Below, piece after piece: positions 1-7,980 of a stretch of DNA of 64,000 nucleotides. Position numbers and translations under genes: made by a program. Within the stretch, counting starts at the first letter, position 1; every line of letters begins with the position of its first letter. The notes beneath the pieces were generated by a model. That model ran no database searches, had not been told where the DNA came from, and saw nothing but the letters and a program-made list of their open reading frames with translations. Source of the DNA: Piscinibacter gummiphilus (GTDB lineage Bacteria > Pseudomonadota > Gammaproteobacteria > Burkholderiales > Burkholderiaceae_C); NCBI RefSeq assembly GCF_002116905.1, contig NZ_CP015118.1:4154001-4218000 (forward strand), written 5' to 3'.

Positions 1-360
1 CCGTTCGACGGCATGCGCCTGCTGATGCAGGCCGTGGGGCCGTCGTGGGCGCGGCTGCTGATGTTCACGGCGATGCGCATCGGCAGCGACGAGGCGGAAC
101 GCATCGGCCTGGTGAACCGCGCCGTGCCCGGTGACGAACTCGAGGCGGCCACGCACGACATCGCCCGGCAGATCGCGGCCAACGCGCCGCTGTCGGTGGC
201 GGCCGCGCGCCTCACCATCCGCGAGGCGCTGAAGGACCCGGCCGACCGCGACCTGGGCGCCATCGCCGACATCGCCCGGGCGTGTGCGCTCGCCGAGGAC
301 ACCGTCGAGGGCCGCCGCGCCTTCATGGAGAAGCGCACGCCGCGCTTCACCGGTCGTTGA
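1..360 (+). CDS. Enoyl-CoA hydratase/isomerase family protein, C-terminal part
   Basis: Open in frame from the first base, so the gene begins upstream of the window; only the last 119 residues are present. The text (GSDEAERIGLVNRAVPGDEL, then a helical tail ending EKRTPRFTGR) is the typical C-terminal third of crotonases: the GLV(N/T)xVVP segment followed by APLSVAAARLTIREA helices that trimerise. Crotonases hydrate or isomerise acyl-CoA thioesters; the oxyanion-hole residues lie in the missing part, so the exact reaction cannot be judged. It is followed by an aldo/keto reductase and a class III CoA-transferase on the same strand, which suggests a small acyl-CoA catabolic set. Confidence 0.9.
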   Translation, partial: PFDGMRLLMQAVGPSWARLLMFTAMRIGSDEAERIGLVNRAVPGDELEAATHDIARQIAANAPLSVAAARLTIREALKDPADRDLGAIADIARACALAEDTVEGRRAFMEKRTPRFTGR

Positions 361-382
361 CCCATCACCAGGGCCCCCACGC

Positions 383-1366
383 ATGAACTACCGACACCTC
401 GGCCGCAGTGGCCTTCAAGTGAGCGAACTGTCGCTCGGCTCCTGGGTCACGTACGCCAACCAGGTGGACGTGGCCGCCGCCGTCGAGCTGATGGCCGCCG
501 CGCACGACGGCGGCATCAACTTCTTCGACAACGCCGAGGCCTACGCCGACGGGCGCAGCGAGGAGGTGATGGGCCAGGCGCTGAAGGCGCTGAAGTGGCC
601 GCGCCTGAACTACGTCGTGTCCACCAAGTTCTACCTGGGCCTCGCGCGCAAGGAGAAGGTCGCGCCGAACCGGAAGAACACGCTCAACCGCAAGTACCTG
701 CTCGACGCCATCGACGGCTCGCTGCGACGGCTGCAGCTCGACTTCGTCGACCTCGTCTTCTGCCACCGTCCCGACCCGCACACGCCCATCGAGGAAACCG
801 TGTGGGCCATGAGCGACCTGATCGACCGCGGCAAGGCGCTCTACTGGGGCACGAGCGAATGGAGCTCCGGCGACATCCGCGCGGCCTGGGAGATCGCCGA
901 GCGCCACCACCTGCGCAAGCCGGTGATGGAGCAGCCGCAGTACCACCTGTTCCACCGCCGCCGCGTCGAGGACCAGTACCGCCGACTGTACGGCGACATC
1001 GGCCTCGGTCTCACCACGTGGAGCCCGCTCGCGAGCGGCCTGCTCACCGGCAAGTACCGCGACGGCGTGCCCGACGGCAGCCGTGGCGCCCGCGCGGAGA
1101 TGGCCTTCCTGCGCGACCACCTGACCGACACGCGGCGCAACGAGGCCGTGGCGCAACTGGCCGAGGTGGCGTCCGACCTCGGCTGCAGCATGGCCCAGCT
1201 CGCCATCGCCTGGGTGGCCCGCAACGAACACGTCAGCACCGTGATCACAGGCGCCTCCAGCGTCGCGCAGTTGCAGTCGAACCTGAAGTCGCTCGACGTC
1301 GTGCCGAAGCTCACGCCCGACGTGCTCGCCCGCATCGACACCATCTCCCTCCCCCACTGCGAGTGA
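383..1366 (+). CDS. Aldo/keto reductase (KCNAB/YghZ-like)
   Basis: 327 residues. The start at 383 gives the usual N-terminus MNYRHLGRSGLQVSELSLGS; an in-frame start at 284 would overlap the preceding gene and adds no family sequence. The AKR tetrad is visible: Asp49 and Tyr54 in FFDNAEAYADGRSE, Lys82 in VVSTKF and His128 in VFCHRPDP. The ending, with VITGASSVAQLQSNLKSL, is the NADPH-binding signature of the family. Length and wording resemble the potassium-channel beta-subunit/YghZ branch, which reduces aldehydes and ketones with NADPH in the cytoplasm. It sits 22 bases after the crotonase stop and 16 before the CoA-transferase, so cotranscription is likely. The substrate is unknown. Confidence 0.9.
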   Translation: MNYRHLGRSGLQVSELSLGSWVTYANQVDVAAAVELMAAAHDGGINFFDNAEAYADGRSEEVMGQALKALKWPRLNYVVSTKFYLGLARKEKVAPNRKNTLNRKYLLDAIDGSLRRLQLDFVDLVFCHRPDPHTPIEETVWAMSDLIDRGKALYWGTSEWSSGDIRAAWEIAERHHLRKPVMEQPQYHLFHRRRVEDQYRRLYGDIGLGLTTWSPLASGLLTGKYRDGVPDGSRGARAEMAFLRDHLTDTRRNEAVAQLAEVASDLGCSMAQLAIAWVARNEHVSTVITGASSVAQLQSNLKSLDVVPKLTPDVLARIDTISLPHCE

Positions 1367-1382
1367 ACGGACACCCCGCCCG

Positions 1383-2618
1383 ATGACGACCCGACCCGAC
1401 TCGACGGCGCGCGAGCGCCTCACCGCCCCCGATGCCGACGACACCCGCACCCTGCCCCTCGCCGGCCTGATCGTGATCGACCTCACCCTCGCCCGCGCCG
1501 GCCCCACCTGCGTGCGCCACCTGGCCGACTGGGGTGCGAACGTGATCCGCGTGCAGGCGCCCGACGACGGCAGCGAGGAGGTGATCGGCCGCCGCGACGG
1601 CTCCGACTACCAGAACCTGCACCGCAACAAGCGCGTCGTGACACTCGACCTGAAATCGCCCGAAGGCCACGCCGCGTTCCTCGCGCTGGCCCGCGAGGCC
1701 GACGTGGTGGTGGAGAACATGCGCGTGAAGGTGAAACATCGCCTGAAGGTGTCGTACGAGGACGTGCGCGCGGTGAACCCGCGCATCGTCTACGGCAGCA
1801 TCAGCGGCTTCGGCCAGACCGGCCCGTATGCCGACCGCCCCGGCGTCGACCAGATCGCGCAGGGCATGAGCGGCACGATGTCGGTGACGGGCGAACCCGG
1901 CACGCCACCGCTGCGCACCGGCATCGCGGTGGCCGACGTGACCGCGGGCAACACGCTGGCCCTCGCGATCATGATGGCGCTCTACGCGCGGGAGCGCACC
2001 GGCGAAGGTGCCTGGGTCCACACCTCGCTGCTGGAGAGCCAGATCTTCATGCTCGACTTCCAGGCCACGCGTTTCCTCGTGGACCAGGTGGTGCCCCGCG
2101 CGGTGGGCAACGCGCATCCCACCGCGGTGCCCACCGGCGTCTTCGCGACGAGCGACGGCCACGTGGCGCTGGGCGCCTCGTCGTCGGCGCAATGGAAGCA
2201 CCTGTGCGAAGTCACCGGCCGCACCGACTGGGCGGCCGACCCGCAATGGCAGACCCAGCGCGGCCGCGCGAAAGACCGCGCCCGGCTGCACGCGGCCATC
2301 GGTGACGAACTGCTGAAGCGCGATACCGCGCACTGGGTCGAGGCGCTCAACGCCGCGGGCATCCCCATCGGCCCCATCTACGACATCGGCCAGGTCTTCG
2401 CCGACCCGCAGGTGCGACACCTCGGCATGGCGCTGCCGGTGCGCCACCCGCGCTTCGGTGACACACACCTGCTCGGCTCGCCCATCAACGTCGAGGGCCA
2501 TGCAAAGCGCATCCGCTCGACGGCGCCGCTCACGGGCGAACACACCGACAGCGTGCTTTCCGCGCTCGGCTACGCGCCCGAGGACATCGCGGCGATGAGG
2601 GCCCAGCGCGTGATCTGA
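1383..2618 (+). CDS. CaiB/BaiF (class III) CoA-transferase
   Basis: 411 residues, normal length. Family III CoA-transferases move CoA between carboxylic acids through an aspartyl-CoA anhydride. Visible family text: LAGLIVIDLTLARAGPTCVR near the N-terminus, SISGFGQTGPYADRPGVDQI around 139-158, and Asp185 in VADVTAGNT, the position expected for the catalytic aspartate. The C-terminal GIPIGPIYDIGQVFADPQV segment is also typical. The first roughly 25 residues are low in family similarity, so a later start is possible, but no better ATG precedes the conserved core. The neighbouring crotonase and porin fit a pathway that activates and degrades an imported organic acid; the acid is not identifiable. 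Confidence 0.93.
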   Translation: MTTRPDSTARERLTAPDADDTRTLPLAGLIVIDLTLARAGPTCVRHLADWGANVIRVQAPDDGSEEVIGRRDGSDYQNLHRNKRVVTLDLKSPEGHAAFLALAREADVVVENMRVKVKHRLKVSYEDVRAVNPRIVYGSISGFGQTGPYADRPGVDQIAQGMSGTMSVTGEPGTPPLRTGIAVADVTAGNTLALAIMMALYARERTGEGAWVHTSLLESQIFMLDFQATRFLVDQVVPRAVGNAHPTAVPTGVFATSDGHVALGASSSAQWKHLCEVTGRTDWAADPQWQTQRGRAKDRARLHAAIGDELLKRDTAHWVEALNAAGIPIGPIYDIGQVFADPQVRHLGMALPVRHPRFGDTHLLGSPINVEGHAKRIRSTAPLTGEHTDSVLSALGYAPEDIAAMRAQRVI

Positions 2619-2652
2619 ACGTCCCCTGATCCTTCCTGCCGAGGAGGTCCCG

Positions 2653-3783
2653 ATGAAGTGGTCCCTGTGGGGGGCGTGCGCCCTCGCCCTGTCCGTGTGC
2701 GCCGTCCCGTTGGCCCGGGCACAGCTCACGCTCTACGGCATCGCCGACGCGAGCATCGTGCGGCTGCAGGCCGGCAGCCGCGGCGGGCAATGGCAGATCC
2801 GGGACGGCGGCCTCAACGCGAGCCGCATCGGTTTCCTGGGCAACGAGGACCTGGGCGGCGGCTGGCGCGCGGGATTCAACATCGAGTCGCAGATCAACCT
2901 CGGCACGGGCACCGGCACGGCGACGAACCTCACGAACCAGCCGCGCGGGCAGACGGCCACCGGCGGATTCGCGTGGAACCGGCGCTCGACGCTGAGCCTG
3001 CACTCGCCGTACGGCGAACTGCGCCTGGGCCGCGACTACGTCACCACGTTCATCCCCGTGTACCTCTTCGACCCGTTCGCGACGGTGGGCGTGGCGAGCG
3101 CCACCAACTTCCAGTCTTGGTACACGCCGTCGCTCGCGCCGATGACGCTGAGCCGTGCCAGCAACATCGTGGCGTACCACCTCCCGCCCACCGTGGTGAA
3201 GGGCATGTATGCCTATGCGCAGGCTGCGCCGTCCGAAGGGTCGGGCGCGCGGTACGCGGGCCTCGGCGCCGGCTACCGCGAAGGGCCGCTGCAGTTCAGC
3301 CTGGCCGTGGCCGAGGCGAAGAACCCGCTCGGCGGGTCGCCGGGGCTCTCGCCCGGCACCACCGCGCCCGACAACCGCCTGGGCGTGTGGGCGATCGGCG
3401 GCGGCTGGGAGGCGGTCAAAGGCTTCCGGCTGATGGGCATCGTGCATTCGCAGCACTTCGACCGATTCGGCACCACGGCCGCGAACACCGAGGTCAACCG
3501 GCGCGTGGACGACTGGCTGCTCGGCTTCACGTGGGCCTTCGGCGTGCACACGTTCAAGTACTCGCACGTGCACCGCAACGACCGCGGCGCCACCGACTTC
3601 GACCCGTCGCAGGACGGCGCCGGCTACGTCCACAACCTCTCGAAGCGCACGGCGATCTACCTCACCTACGTGCACATCCGCAACGGCAACAACGGCACCT
3701 ACAACTTCTCGTCGTCGAACTTCGCACCGCCGCCCGGCGAGTCGGCGCAGGCATTGCAGCTCGGCATGAACCACACCTTCTGA
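2653..3783 (+). CDS. Gram-negative porin (trimeric, OmpC/Porin_4 type)
   Basis: 376 residues with a signal peptide ending in PLARAQ, followed by LTLYGIADASIVRLQAGS, the standard first strand of betaproteobacterial porins. Alternating strands continue to a terminal Phe (LQLGMNHTF), the outer-membrane assembly signal. A strong ribosome site (GAGGAGG at 2641-2647, five bases before ATG) fixes the start. It would form a water-filled channel for small solutes in the outer membrane. It lies 34 bases after the CoA-transferase on the same strand and may supply that pathway with substrate; this link is inference from position only. Confidence 0.95.
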   Translation: MKWSLWGACALALSVCAVPLARAQLTLYGIADASIVRLQAGSRGGQWQIRDGGLNASRIGFLGNEDLGGGWRAGFNIESQINLGTGTGTATNLTNQPRGQTATGGFAWNRRSTLSLHSPYGELRLGRDYVTTFIPVYLFDPFATVGVASATNFQSWYTPSLAPMTLSRASNIVAYHLPPTVVKGMYAYAQAAPSEGSGARYAGLGAGYREGPLQFSLAVAEAKNPLGGSPGLSPGTTAPDNRLGVWAIGGGWEAVKGFRLMGIVHSQHFDRFGTTAANTEVNRRVDDWLLGFTWAFGVHTFKYSHVHRNDRGATDFDPSQDGAGYVHNLSKRTAIYLTYVHIRNGNNGTYNFSSSNFAPPPGESAQALQLGMNHTF

Positions 3784-3829
3784 GCCCCGGCGCGGTACAG
3801 TGCACGGTCGTCGACCCCCGGTGCCCGCC

Positions 3830-4483
3830 ATGCCCCCGAAGCTCTACGCCCACCCGTTCTCGTCCTACTGCCAGAAGGTGCTGATCGCCCTCTACGAGAA
3901 CGGCACCGCCTTCGAGTACCGCACGCTCGAGGATCCGAAGGCGAACGAGGAGCTCGCCGCGCTGTGGCCCATGAAGCGTTTCCCGGTGATGGTGGACGGC
4001 GGGCGCACGATCCTCGAGGCGAGCCTGATCATCGAGCACCTCGACCACGCGCACCGCGGCCCGGTGCGCTTCGTGCCCGACACGCCCGAAGCCGCGCTGG
4101 ACGTGCGCACGATGGACCGCTTCTTCGACAACTACGTGTCCACGCCGCAGCAGAAGGTGGTGTTCAACGCGATCCGGCCCGAGGCCGTGCGCGACCCCTA
4201 CGGCGTGGACGAGGCGAAGGCGATGCTGGAGACGTCGTACCGCTGGCTCGATCGCGTGATGGCGGACCGCGAGTGGGCCGCAGGCAGCACCTTCAGCCTC
4301 GCCGACTGCGCCGCGGCGCCCGCGCTGTTCTATGCCGACTGGACCCACCCGATCCCGGACGACTGCCCGAACGTCAAGGCGTACCGGCAGCGGCTGCTGG
4401 CGCGGCCGTCGTTCGCTCGCGCAGTGGATGAAGCGCGGAAGTACCGGCCGTACTTCCCGCTGGGGGCGCCCGACCGCGACTAG
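3830..4483 (+). CDS. Glutathione S-transferase family protein
   Basis: 217 residues from the ATG at 3830; a GTG at 3800 is in frame but would add ten residues before the conserved KLYAHPFSSYCQKVLIAL start. Thioredoxin-fold N-half with Ser11/Ser12 at the glutathione-activating position, the cis-proline segment FPVMVDGG and the ILEASLIIEHLD motif; all-helical C-half with a TFSLADCAAAPALF capping box. Cytosolic GSTs conjugate or reduce electrophiles. The TAG stop (4481-4483) lies inside the hexamer ACTAGG that was duplicated by the adjacent IS element, so the reading frame is exactly preserved although the insertion lies directly on its stop codon. Confidence 0.93.
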   Translation: MPPKLYAHPFSSYCQKVLIALYENGTAFEYRTLEDPKANEELAALWPMKRFPVMVDGGRTILEASLIIEHLDHAHRGPVRFVPDTPEAALDVRTMDRFFDNYVSTPQQKVVFNAIRPEAVRDPYGVDEAKAMLETSYRWLDRVMADREWAAGSTFSLADCAAAPALFYADWTHPIPDDCPNVKAYRQRLLARPSFARAVDEARKYRPYFPLGAPDRD

Positions 4484-4484
4484 G
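4479..4484. repeat. Left target-site duplication of the IS481-like element (ACTAGG)
   Basis: ACTAGG directly abuts the left end (TGTGATGC) of the insertion sequence and is repeated at 5528-5533 at the right end. Six bases, with CTAG at the centre, agrees with the NCTAGN target known for IS481 and IS1002 of Bordetella. The hexamer contains the TAG stop of the upstream glutathione S-transferase. Confidence 0.9.
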
Positions 4485-5527
4485 TGTGATGCTTCAATAG
4501 GTTGTATCCGGTGTTCATCCGGATTGGGTTTGAGAGACTGGAAGTCGCCAAACACCCAATCCACCCAAGGGGCCCAACCGGATGAACACCCATAAGCATG
4601 CCCGACTTACCTACGCGCGCCGAGCGGAGATGGTCAAAGAAATGACCGAGCAGGGCCTGAGCGCCTGTGAAGCGGCCGCCAAGCACGGGGTAACGCCCCC
4701 CACGGCCAGGAAGTGGCTGGGGCGGTACCTGGCAGGAGGTGTTGCCGCCCTGGCTGATGCATCGTCTCGGCCGGCTCGCTCGCCCCGGAGTATCGAGCCG
4801 GGCAAGGCGTTGCTTATCGTTGAACTGCGCCAGCGCCGGATGCTGCAATCGCGCATCGCCAAGAGCGTCGGCGTGTCGGAGGCGACCGTCAGCCGTGTGC
4901 TGGCACGGGCCGGCCTGTCCAAGCTCTCGGACCTGGAGCCGCGCGAGCCCGTACAGCGATACGAGCACAAGCAGCCGGGCGACCTGCTGCACATCGACAC
5001 AAAGAAGCTTGGACGCATCGAGCGCCCGAGTCATCGCGTAACCGGCAATCGCCGCGACTCGGTCAATGGCGCAGGCTGGGAGTTCCTGTTCGTCGCAGTA
5101 GACGACCACGCGCGCGTGGCCTTCACGGCCATGCACCCCGACGAGCGCACAGAGAGCGCGGTGCAGTTCCTGCGCGATGCCGTGGCGTACTACAACCGTT
5201 TGGGCGTGACCATCAAGCGGCTGTTGACCGACAACGGTTCAGCCTTCCGTTCCAAGCTATTCAGGGCCGCTTGCGAGCAGCTGGGCATCCAGCAGAAGTT
5301 CACTCGCGCCTACCGTCCACAAACCAACGGCAAGGCCGAGCGCTTCATCCAGTCGGCCCTGCGCGAGTGGGCCTACGGCTGGACGTACCGGAACTCCGAG
5401 GAGCGACGCGAAGTCCTGCACAGCTGGCAGCATCACTACAACTGGCACCGGCCTCACCACGGCATCGGTCGCGTGCCGCCGGCCTCTCGACTACCCGGGC
5501 CGAGATACAACCTCTTGACGCTTCACA
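4485..5527 (+). mobile_element. IS481-family insertion sequence, complete, 1043 bp
   Basis: The ends are 24-bp imperfect inverted repeats: 4485-4508 begins TGTGATGCTTCAATAGG and the complement of 5504-5527 begins TGTGAAGCGTCAAGAGG, with 21 of 24 positions identical. The element is flanked by a perfect ACTAGG duplication and encodes one intact transposase. Length, ends and target all fit the IS481 group of Bordetella. Intact ends, duplication and open frame suggest recent, possibly active, insertion. Base composition is slightly less GC-rich than the neighbours, consistent with arrival by transfer. Confidence 0.95.
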
Positions 5528-5532
5528 ACTAG
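4582..5532 (+). CDS. IS481-family transposase
   Basis: 316 residues. N-terminal helix-turn-helix (roughly 28-50: CEAAAKHGVTPPTARKWLGR), a second HTH-like stretch (87-112), then an RNase H-fold integrase core with the acidic triad Asp139 (LLHIDTKKLG), Asp217 (LLTDNGSAF) and Glu253 (NGKAERFIQ). The start sits about 97 bases inside the left end. The frame runs through the right inverted repeat: the last codon AAC straddles the element boundary, and the stop TAG (5530-5532) belongs to the duplicated target, so the element carries no stop codon of its own for this gene. Confidence 0.97.
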   Translation: MNTHKHARLTYARRAEMVKEMTEQGLSACEAAAKHGVTPPTARKWLGRYLAGGVAALADASSRPARSPRSIEPGKALLIVELRQRRMLQSRIAKSVGVSEATVSRVLARAGLSKLSDLEPREPVQRYEHKQPGDLLHIDTKKLGRIERPSHRVTGNRRDSVNGAGWEFLFVAVDDHARVAFTAMHPDERTESAVQFLRDAVAYYNRLGVTIKRLLTDNGSAFRSKLFRAACEQLGIQQKFTRAYRPQTNGKAERFIQSALREWAYGWTYRNSEERREVLHSWQHHYNWHRPHHGIGRVPPASRLPGPRYNLLTLHN

Positions 5533-5533
5533 G
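5528..5533. repeat. Right target-site duplication (ACTAGG)
   Basis: Second copy of the hexamer at 4479-4484, directly after the right inverted repeat ending CTTCACA. It supplies the stop codon of the transposase (TAG at 5530-5532, plus strand) and, because CTAG is palindromic, also the stop of the convergent DUF2277 gene (minus strand, 5529-5531). Confidence 0.9.
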
Positions 5534-5804
5534 CCCGCGCGCCGAAGCGCTCCGCCGAACGGGCCTTCGCCTTTTCGGCCTCCACGGCCCGGTCCTTCGG
5601 CTCGGCCGTGGTGACCATCGAATCGATCAGCGTGCGCGCCACCGCGGCGATGTCGGCCACGGCCCGGTCGAACGCGGCCTCGTTGGCCTTCGACGGCACG
5701 GAAAAGCCGCTCAGCTTGCGCACGAACTGCAGCGAGGCGTCCCGGATCTCCAGCTCGGTGGCCGGCGGCTCGAAGTTGAACAGGGTCTTGATGTTCCGGC
5801 ACAT
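5529..5804 (-). CDS. DUF2277 domain-containing protein
   Basis: 91 residues beginning MCRNIKTLFNFEPPATELEI, the hallmark of DUF2277, with LQFVRKLSGFSVPSKANEAA following. This small family has no assigned function; a predicted helical bundle with a conserved N-terminal Cys. Its TAG stop sits in the right copy of the IS target duplication. Before insertion it would have overlapped the stop of the glutathione S-transferase on the same CTAG, tail to tail. The ATG at 5804 is preceded on its strand by a GGAGGTGATT-type ribosome site. Confidence 0.93.
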   Translation of the reverse strand: MCRNIKTLFNFEPPATELEIRDASLQFVRKLSGFSVPSKANEAAFDRAVADIAAVARTLIDSMVTTAEPKDRAVEAEKAKARSAERFGARA

Positions 5805-5825
5805 GGATGAATCACCTCCAACGGG

Positions 5826-6380
5826 TCATCCTACCCCCGCCTGCCCGAACCGCTTCACGAGCCGGGTGATGGTGTTCCACTCGCGCGTGGACAGCCGCGA
5901 ACCGAGGTGTTTCTCGAGGAAGGCGTTCGGACTGCCCGGCGCCTTCATCACCTGGCGGCTCACGCTCAGCACCTCGCCGGGCGTGACCCGCACCAGTTCC
6001 ACGTCGCGGCGTGCGGACGCGAGCGGCAGCACGGGCGGGGTGACCGACGGGTCGAGCAGGAAGGACACGCAGAACGCATACACGCTGCCGCGGTCGATCC
6101 CCGCGAACGGGTCCAGCGCCACCAGCGCGGCGAGGTAGTCCACCGTGCGCACGAAGGCCGGCTCGCGCAAGCCGCACACCGACTGCAGTGTGCGGTAGGC
6201 GCCCTCGAACACCGCCTGCGCCGTCACGCCGTCGCCCGGCGCGTAGACCAGCGTGCCGTTCGTGAGGAACGACGTGGCCTCGCGGGCGCCGGCGTGCAGG
6301 AACGCCGCCTCGAACTGCTCGCGCGTGGGCGCGTTCGGTCGGCCGAGGTTGACATTGCGGAGGAAAACGGCGTAGCGCAT
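5826..6380 (-). CDS. DUF1697 domain-containing protein
   Basis: 184 residues from the start giving MRYAVFLRNVNLG, the family's normal beginning (an ATG four codons earlier at 6392 is also possible). DUF1697 proteins are about 180 residues with a YAVFLRxxNxG opening and a central FLTNGTLVYAP-type segment, both present. The function is unknown; structures of relatives show a ferredoxin-like fold. The gene lies 21 bases from the DUF2277 start on the same strand, so the two may be cotranscribed. A very long open frame continues upstream on this strand, but its extra part crosses repeats and is not coding. Confidence 0.85.
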   Translation of the reverse strand: MRYAVFLRNVNLGRPNAPTREQFEAAFLHAGAREATSFLTNGTLVYAPGDGVTAQAVFEGAYRTLQSVCGLREPAFVRTVDYLAALVALDPFAGIDRGSVYAFCVSFLLDPSVTPPVLPLASARRDVELVRVTPGEVLSVSRQVMKAPGSPNAFLEKHLGSRLSTREWNTITRLVKRFGQAGVG

Positions 6381-6430
6381 CGGGGGCGCCATTGTGCCGC
6401 AGCACGAACCGTCCACTGCCTCATCCTTGG

Positions 6431-6544
6431 GCAATCCAACCCGATCCCAATAGGCATCGGGGCTCTCGCGATCCGTCACCAAGTTGTCAACATGGATGTC
6501 CACGGCACCTGGGGAAAGCGGGTTTTCCACTGCCCGATATTCGA
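6431..6544. repeat. Intergenic repeat family B, tandem unit 1
   Basis: First of two adjacent ~114-bp imperfect tandem units. It opens with GCAATCCAA and shares with unit 2 a near-identical 40-base core from TCTCGCGATCCGTCACC through CATGGATGTCCACGG. It fills the gap between the DUF1697 gene and the acyltransferase. The minus-strand text is protein-like (VDIHV, NLVTDRE) in both units, but it has no start or ribosome site and no gene is called. Confidence 0.85.
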
Positions 6545-6657
6545 GCAATCCAAGGAATCCCCAGTGGTGATCGGGGGTCTCGCGATCCGTCACCAAGTTG
6601 TTCACATGGATGTCCACGGACGCTGGGGACAGGAAAACGCCCACCGTGTGAACAACT
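6545..6657. repeat. Intergenic repeat family B, tandem unit 2
   Basis: Second tandem unit, starting GCAATCCAA at 6545, with the shared core at about 6578-6619. It ends with a foldable segment: GTTGTTCACA near 6597 can pair with TGTGAACAAC near 6647, enclosing TGTCC/GGACA. Its last bases lie just upstream of the acyltransferase start at 6681, so it could act as leader, terminator or promoter-proximal structure. Confidence 0.85.
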
Positions 6658-6680
6658 CCTTCCGGCCATACTCCCCCGCC

Positions 6681-7787
6681 ATGACGACCCCGGCAGCCCC
6701 CCTCCGCCACCCCGGCATCGACCGCCTGAAGGCCTGGGTGACCCTGCTGGTGGTGTTCCACCACGCCGCGATCACCTACGGCGGCCCGGGCGGATGGTTC
6801 TGGCGGGAGCGGTCGTCGAACGAATCTCCGACCGCGGAGGCCTTCGGCATCTTCTGCGCGGTCAACCAGGCCTGGTTCATGGGGATGTTCTTCCTGATCG
6901 CGGGGGCCTACGTGCCCGGCGCGCTGCAACGCAAGGGCAGCGCCGGCTTCCTCCGGGACCGGGTGATCCGCCTGGGCATTCCGCTCGTGGTGTTCGGCTG
7001 GCTGCTCGGCCCCGTCACCGTGGCCCTCGCCCAGACGCCCCGGGGCACCGCGTTCACCGACACCCTGCTGTGGGCCTGGCGCAGCGGGCGTTTCTTCCCC
7101 GGCCCGCTGTGGTTCGCCACCGCGCTGCTCGCGATGAGCGCCGTGGCGGCGCTGAGGCACACGCTGCGCCCCTCCGCCCTCCAGTCTCGCCCCTTCCCCT
7201 CGAACACCGTGCTGCTCGCCGCGGCCCTCGCCTGCGGCACCCTGGCATTCGCCTTGCGCCTCGTGTGGCCGGTGGGAACCTCGGTGTGGGGCCTGCAGTT
7301 CGGCTACTTCGCGAGCTACATGATCCTCTTCGCCGCCGGGATGGCCGCCGCCGAGCAGGGCTGGTGGCTCGCCGTGCCGCCCGCCGCGGCGCGCACCTGG
7401 CGCCGGGTCGCGTGGTGCGCGCTGCCGTTGCTGCTGCTGGCCTTCGCGCCCTTGCCGATGGGTGACCCGATGGGCGGGGTGTCGCTCGCCGCCGCCGTCT
7501 ACGCATTCTGGGAACCGTTCGTGGCGTGGGGCATCGTGCTGACCCTGCTGGTGCACGCGCAGGCCCGCACCGCGCCGTCGGGCCGCTTCGGTGCGGCGCT
7601 GGCGCGGCGCGCCTTCGCGATCTACGTGATCCACCCGCCGGTGCTGGTGGCCGTGGCCCTGGCCGGGCGCGAACTGGCGTGGCCCGCGCTGCTCAAGTTC
7701 GCGCTCACCGGCAGCCTGGCCTGTGCCCTGTGTTTCCTGCTGGCAGGCCTGCTGCTGAGGGTGCCGGGGGTCGGGCGGGTGCTCTGA
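6681..7787 (+). CDS. Acyltransferase 3 family membrane protein (OafA/YrhL type)
   Basis: 368 residues. The start at 6681 gives RHPGIDRLKAWVTLLVVFHH, the expected first membrane helix with the family's catalytic-type His pair after an RxxxxD(R/A)L(R/K)A motif. About ten hydrophobic helices follow, with the basic loop RDRVIRLGIPLVVFGWLLGP and a C-terminal FAIYVIHPPVLV segment that is also typical. These inner-membrane enzymes acetylate or acylate surface polysaccharides, lipids or antibiotics; the acceptor is unknown here and no glycan operon is next to it. The gene is bracketed by copies of repeat family B on both sides. Confidence 0.9.
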   Translation: MTTPAAPLRHPGIDRLKAWVTLLVVFHHAAITYGGPGGWFWRERSSNESPTAEAFGIFCAVNQAWFMGMFFLIAGAYVPGALQRKGSAGFLRDRVIRLGIPLVVFGWLLGPVTVALAQTPRGTAFTDTLLWAWRSGRFFPGPLWFATALLAMSAVAALRHTLRPSALQSRPFPSNTVLLAAALACGTLAFALRLVWPVGTSVWGLQFGYFASYMILFAAGMAAAEQGWWLAVPPAAARTWRRVAWCALPLLLLAFAPLPMGDPMGGVSLAAAVYAFWEPFVAWGIVLTLLVHAQARTAPSGRFGAALARRAFAIYVIHPPVLVAVALAGRELAWPALLKFALTGSLACALCFLLAGLLLRVPGVGRVL

Positions 7788-7821
7788 ACTCCCGATTTTC
7801 CCGCACCGTCATCAAACTGCC

Positions 7822-7928
7822 TCAATCTGAGGCGATCCAGTGGAAACCCAGTGCTGGTGCGGCTTCCCGAGGTTCTTCAACGAGTTGTTCACATGGCTGT
7901 CCACCGGTCGTGGGGACAGCCTGTTCCG
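7822..7928. repeat. Intergenic repeat family B, third diverged copy
   Basis: Shares with the units at 6431-6657 the order CAATC, CCCAGTG, then GTTGTTCACATGG, TGTCCACCGG and TGGGGACAG at matching spacing. It lies in the gap after the acyltransferase and is in the same orientation as the two upstream copies. No gene is seen in this 193-bp gap. Confidence 0.7.
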
Positions 7929-7980
7929 TTCGCCGCACCGGGTGTCCGGCTTTTCCTCTTGACAAGCCGATCCGTTTGGC

